Assembly: GCF_051020975.1 (NCBI RefSeq)
Contig: NW_027478162.1
Coordinates: forward strand, 20,026,001 to 20,090,000
Length of the DNA: 64,000 nucleotides
Reading direction: 5' to 3'
DNA from: Osmia lignaria lignaria
Lineage: Eukaryota > Arthropoda > Insecta > Hymenoptera > Megachilidae
Of this stretch, positions 62,332 to 64,000 are shown piece after piece (the first letter of the stretch is position 1; each line of letters opens with the position of its first letter). The position numbers were made by a program, and so were the translations under genes. A model generated the notes under the pieces. It did no database searches and was not told the DNA's origin. It saw nothing but the letters and a program-made list of their open reading frames with translations.

Positions 62332-64000
62332 TCAGATGCGTAGTTCTCGAGATATATCAAGATATTTAAAAGTTCCGAAGCCGCACCAACAGAATAGAGA
62401 TACAGAAACACCGTGGCTCCTTTCTTTGAGATAACTCTGCACTATTGCGAGCTGTAAATGCCACTTCCAGCTTAGCTGTGCAGAAGAAGAACAACAAGAA
62501 GAAGAAATATCTCGAAATATGTCCGTTAGGCCCCTTCCCTTGAGATGAATCTGCAAATATCTCGGAAACGAAGCGAGCTATGGCAAAATGTTAAGAGACT
62601 TTATTTGTAGAGAATTAAGTTTCCTACTTTTTATGTTCTACGATATTTTTTGATCAGATGCGTAGTTCTCGAGATATATCAAGATATTTAAAAGTTCCGA
62701 AGCCGCACCAACATAATAGAGATACAGAAACACCGTGGCTCCTTTCTGTGAGATAACTCTGCACTATTGCGAGCTGGAAATGCCACTTCCAGTTTAGCTG
62801 TGCAGAAGAAGAACAACAAGAAGAAGAAATATCTCGAAATATGTCCGTTAGGCCCCTTCCCTTGAGATAAATCTGCAAATATCTCGGAAACGAAGCGAGC
62901 TATGGCATAATGTTAAGAGACCTTTTTTGTAGAGAATTAAGTTTCCTACTTTTTATGTTCTATGATATTTTTTGATCAGATGCGCAGTTCTCGAGATATA
63001 TCAAGATATTTAAAAGTTCCGAAGCCGCACCAACATAATAGAGATACAGAAACACCGTGGCCCCTTTCTTTGAGATAACTCTGCACTATTGCGAGCTGCA
63101 AATGCCACTTCCAGCTTAGCTGTGCAGAAGAAGAACAACAAGAAGAAGAAATATCTCGAAATATGTCCGTCAGGCCCCTTCCCTTGAGATAAATCTGCAA
63201 ATATCTCGGAAACGAAGAGAGCTATGGCAAAATGTTAAGAGACCTTTTTTGTAGAGAATTAAGTTTCCTACTTTTTATGTTCTATGATATTTTTTGATCA
63301 GATGCGCAGTTCTCGAGATATATCAAGATATTTAAAAGTTCCGAAGCCGCACCAACATAATAGAGATACAGAAACACCGTGGCCCCTTTCTTTGAGATAA
63401 CTCTGCACTATTGCGAGCTGTAAATGCCACTTCCAGCTTAGCTGTGCAGAAGAAGAACAACAAGAAGAAGAAATATCTCTAAATATGTCCGTCAGGCCCC
63501 TTCCCTTGAGATAAATCTGCAAATATCTCGGAAACGAATAGAGCTATGGCAAAATGTTAAGAGACCTTTTTTGTAGAGAATTAAGTTTCCTACTTTTTAT
63601 GTTCTATGATATTTTTTGATCAGATGCGCAGTTCTCGAGATATATCAAGATATTTAAAAGTTCCGAAGCCGCACCAACATAATAGAGATACAGAAACACC
63701 GTGGCCCCTTTCTTTGAGATAACTCTGCACTATTGCGAGCTGTAAATGCCACTTCCAGCTTAGCTGTGCAGAAGAAGAACAACAAGAAGAAGAAATATCT
63801 CGAAATATGTCCGTCAGGCCCCTTCCCTTGAGATAAATCTGCAAATATCTCGGAAACGAAGCGAGCTATGGCAAAATGTTAAGAGACCTTTTTTGTAGAG
63901 AATTAAGTTTCCTACTTTTTATGTTCTATGATATTTTTTGATCAGATGCGTAGTTCTCGAGATATATCAAGATATTTAAAAGTTCCGAAGCCGCACCAAC
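62332..64000. repeat. Right-edge monomers with more private variants
   Basis: Five complete monomers and a partial one. The copies at 62,332 and 62,654 carry GTGGCTCC and GTCCGTTAGG, not seen elsewhere. The first also has AACAGAATAG and GACTTTATTTG; the second has TTTCTGTGAG and GAGCTGGAAATG. The three copies at 62,976, 63,298 and 63,620 are close to each other (GATGCGCAG, CACTATTGCGAG), with ATCTCTAAATATG and GAATAGAGC in the middle one. The window ends at the ACCAAC stretch of the next monomer, so the array continues. Confidence 0.8.

Larger units (their letters stand above)
1..64000. repeat. 322-bp satellite DNA array, about 198.8 tandem copies
   Basis: Every position belongs to a head-to-tail 322-bp repeat. 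Landmarks such as the TGATCA site, the GAA-rich stretch and the TCTCGGAAACGA motif return at exactly 322-bp steps through the window, all in the same orientation. The copy at 186-507 has 128 G+C of 322 bases and 13 CpG sites. Copies differ by substitutions only, a few percent by eye, and no monomer is longer or shorter than 322 bp. No unique spacer, transposon or inversion interrupts the array. Such long, homogenised arrays are typical of centromeric, pericentromeric or other heterochromatic satellite in eukaryotes; the chromosomal location here is inference. I do not recognise a named satellite family. Both ends of the window cut through a monomer, so the array continues on both sides. Confidence 0.98.

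Noticed and set aside
186..63844. About 192 similar minus-strand open frames of 74 codons as a giant tandem gene family
   Set aside because: They start at TTG, have identical length only because the repeat has no indels, match no family I recognise, have no unique regulatory context, and some HOR members carry inherited stop codons.
1..64000. CRISPR array or other repeat-spacer system
   Set aside because: The period is 322 bp with no unique spacers; the differences between copies are scattered substitutions shared among families of monomers.
1..64000. Ribosomal intergenic spacer, tRNA or 5S cluster
   Set aside because: I see no rRNA-like, tRNA-like or 5S-like segment, and no A/B-box pair that I can support in the monomer.
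1..64000. Transposon or retroelement (LTR arrays, Helitron-borne satellite)
   Set aside because: No terminal repeats, target-site duplications, polymerase/transposase coding sequence or non-322-bp interval is present anywhere in the window.
1..64000. Telomere or simple-sequence repeats
   Set aside because: The GAA-rich stretch is only 26 bp within each monomer, and no TTAGG- or TTAGGG-like tandem tract occurs.
1..64000. A named satellite family or a firm species assignment
   Set aside because: I could not match the monomer to a specific described family from memory. A search of repeat databases and assembled invertebrate genomes with the 322-bp consensus would decide it: a multi-copy hit with a 322-bp period in one lineage would identify the source.

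Overview
The whole 64 kb window is one uninterrupted satellite DNA array. The basic unit is 322 bp, about 40% G+C (128 of 322 bases in the copy at 186-507). It repeats head-to-tail in one orientation about 198.8 times. Recognisable landmarks recur at exact multiples of 322 bp from 186 to 63,620 (197 x 322 = 63,434), so I see no net insertion or deletion in the array. I found no credible protein-coding gene, RNA gene, transposon, CRISPR array or unique-sequence island. The organism is a eukaryote. An invertebrate, probably an insect, seems most likely from the general look of the repeat, but the species cannot be told from this sequence. A (peri)centromeric or other heterochromatic block is the natural inference.

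The monomers are not uniform. They fall into recurrent variant types with diagnostic substitutions, arranged in higher-order repeats (HORs) that change along the window. In 1-19 kb an 8-monomer HOR (2,576 bp) dominates, copied in longer blocks at offsets of 8,050, 11,592 and 4,186 bp. From 19-23 kb there is a transition with a 4-monomer pattern. From 23.7-26.9 kb a 5-monomer HOR (1,610 bp) occurs twice. From 27.9-33.7 kb a 4-monomer HOR (1,288 bp) runs almost continuously, interrupted once by a foreign monomer pair. From 33.7-62.3 kb the array is a mosaic of 3-, 5- and 6-monomer patterns, with a recent dimer duplication (644 bp) at 56.9-58.1 kb. The last 1.7 kb carries more private variants.

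The monomer has internal structure: a 26-bp motif repeated directly 114 bp apart, a 16-bp inverted pair (15/16 match), a perfect 10-bp palindrome that is present or absent by monomer type, an imperfect palindrome beside a site where variant haplotypes switch, T6 tracts, and a GAA-rich purine stretch. Several monomers are visible chimeras of two neighbouring types, recording unequal exchange or gene conversion. A 74-codon minus-strand open frame recurs in nearly every copy, but it opens with TTG and is best explained as a by-product of repeat homogenisation.

All variant comparisons were made by eye. Block boundaries are given to the nearest monomer, in a register where monomers start at 186 + 322n.
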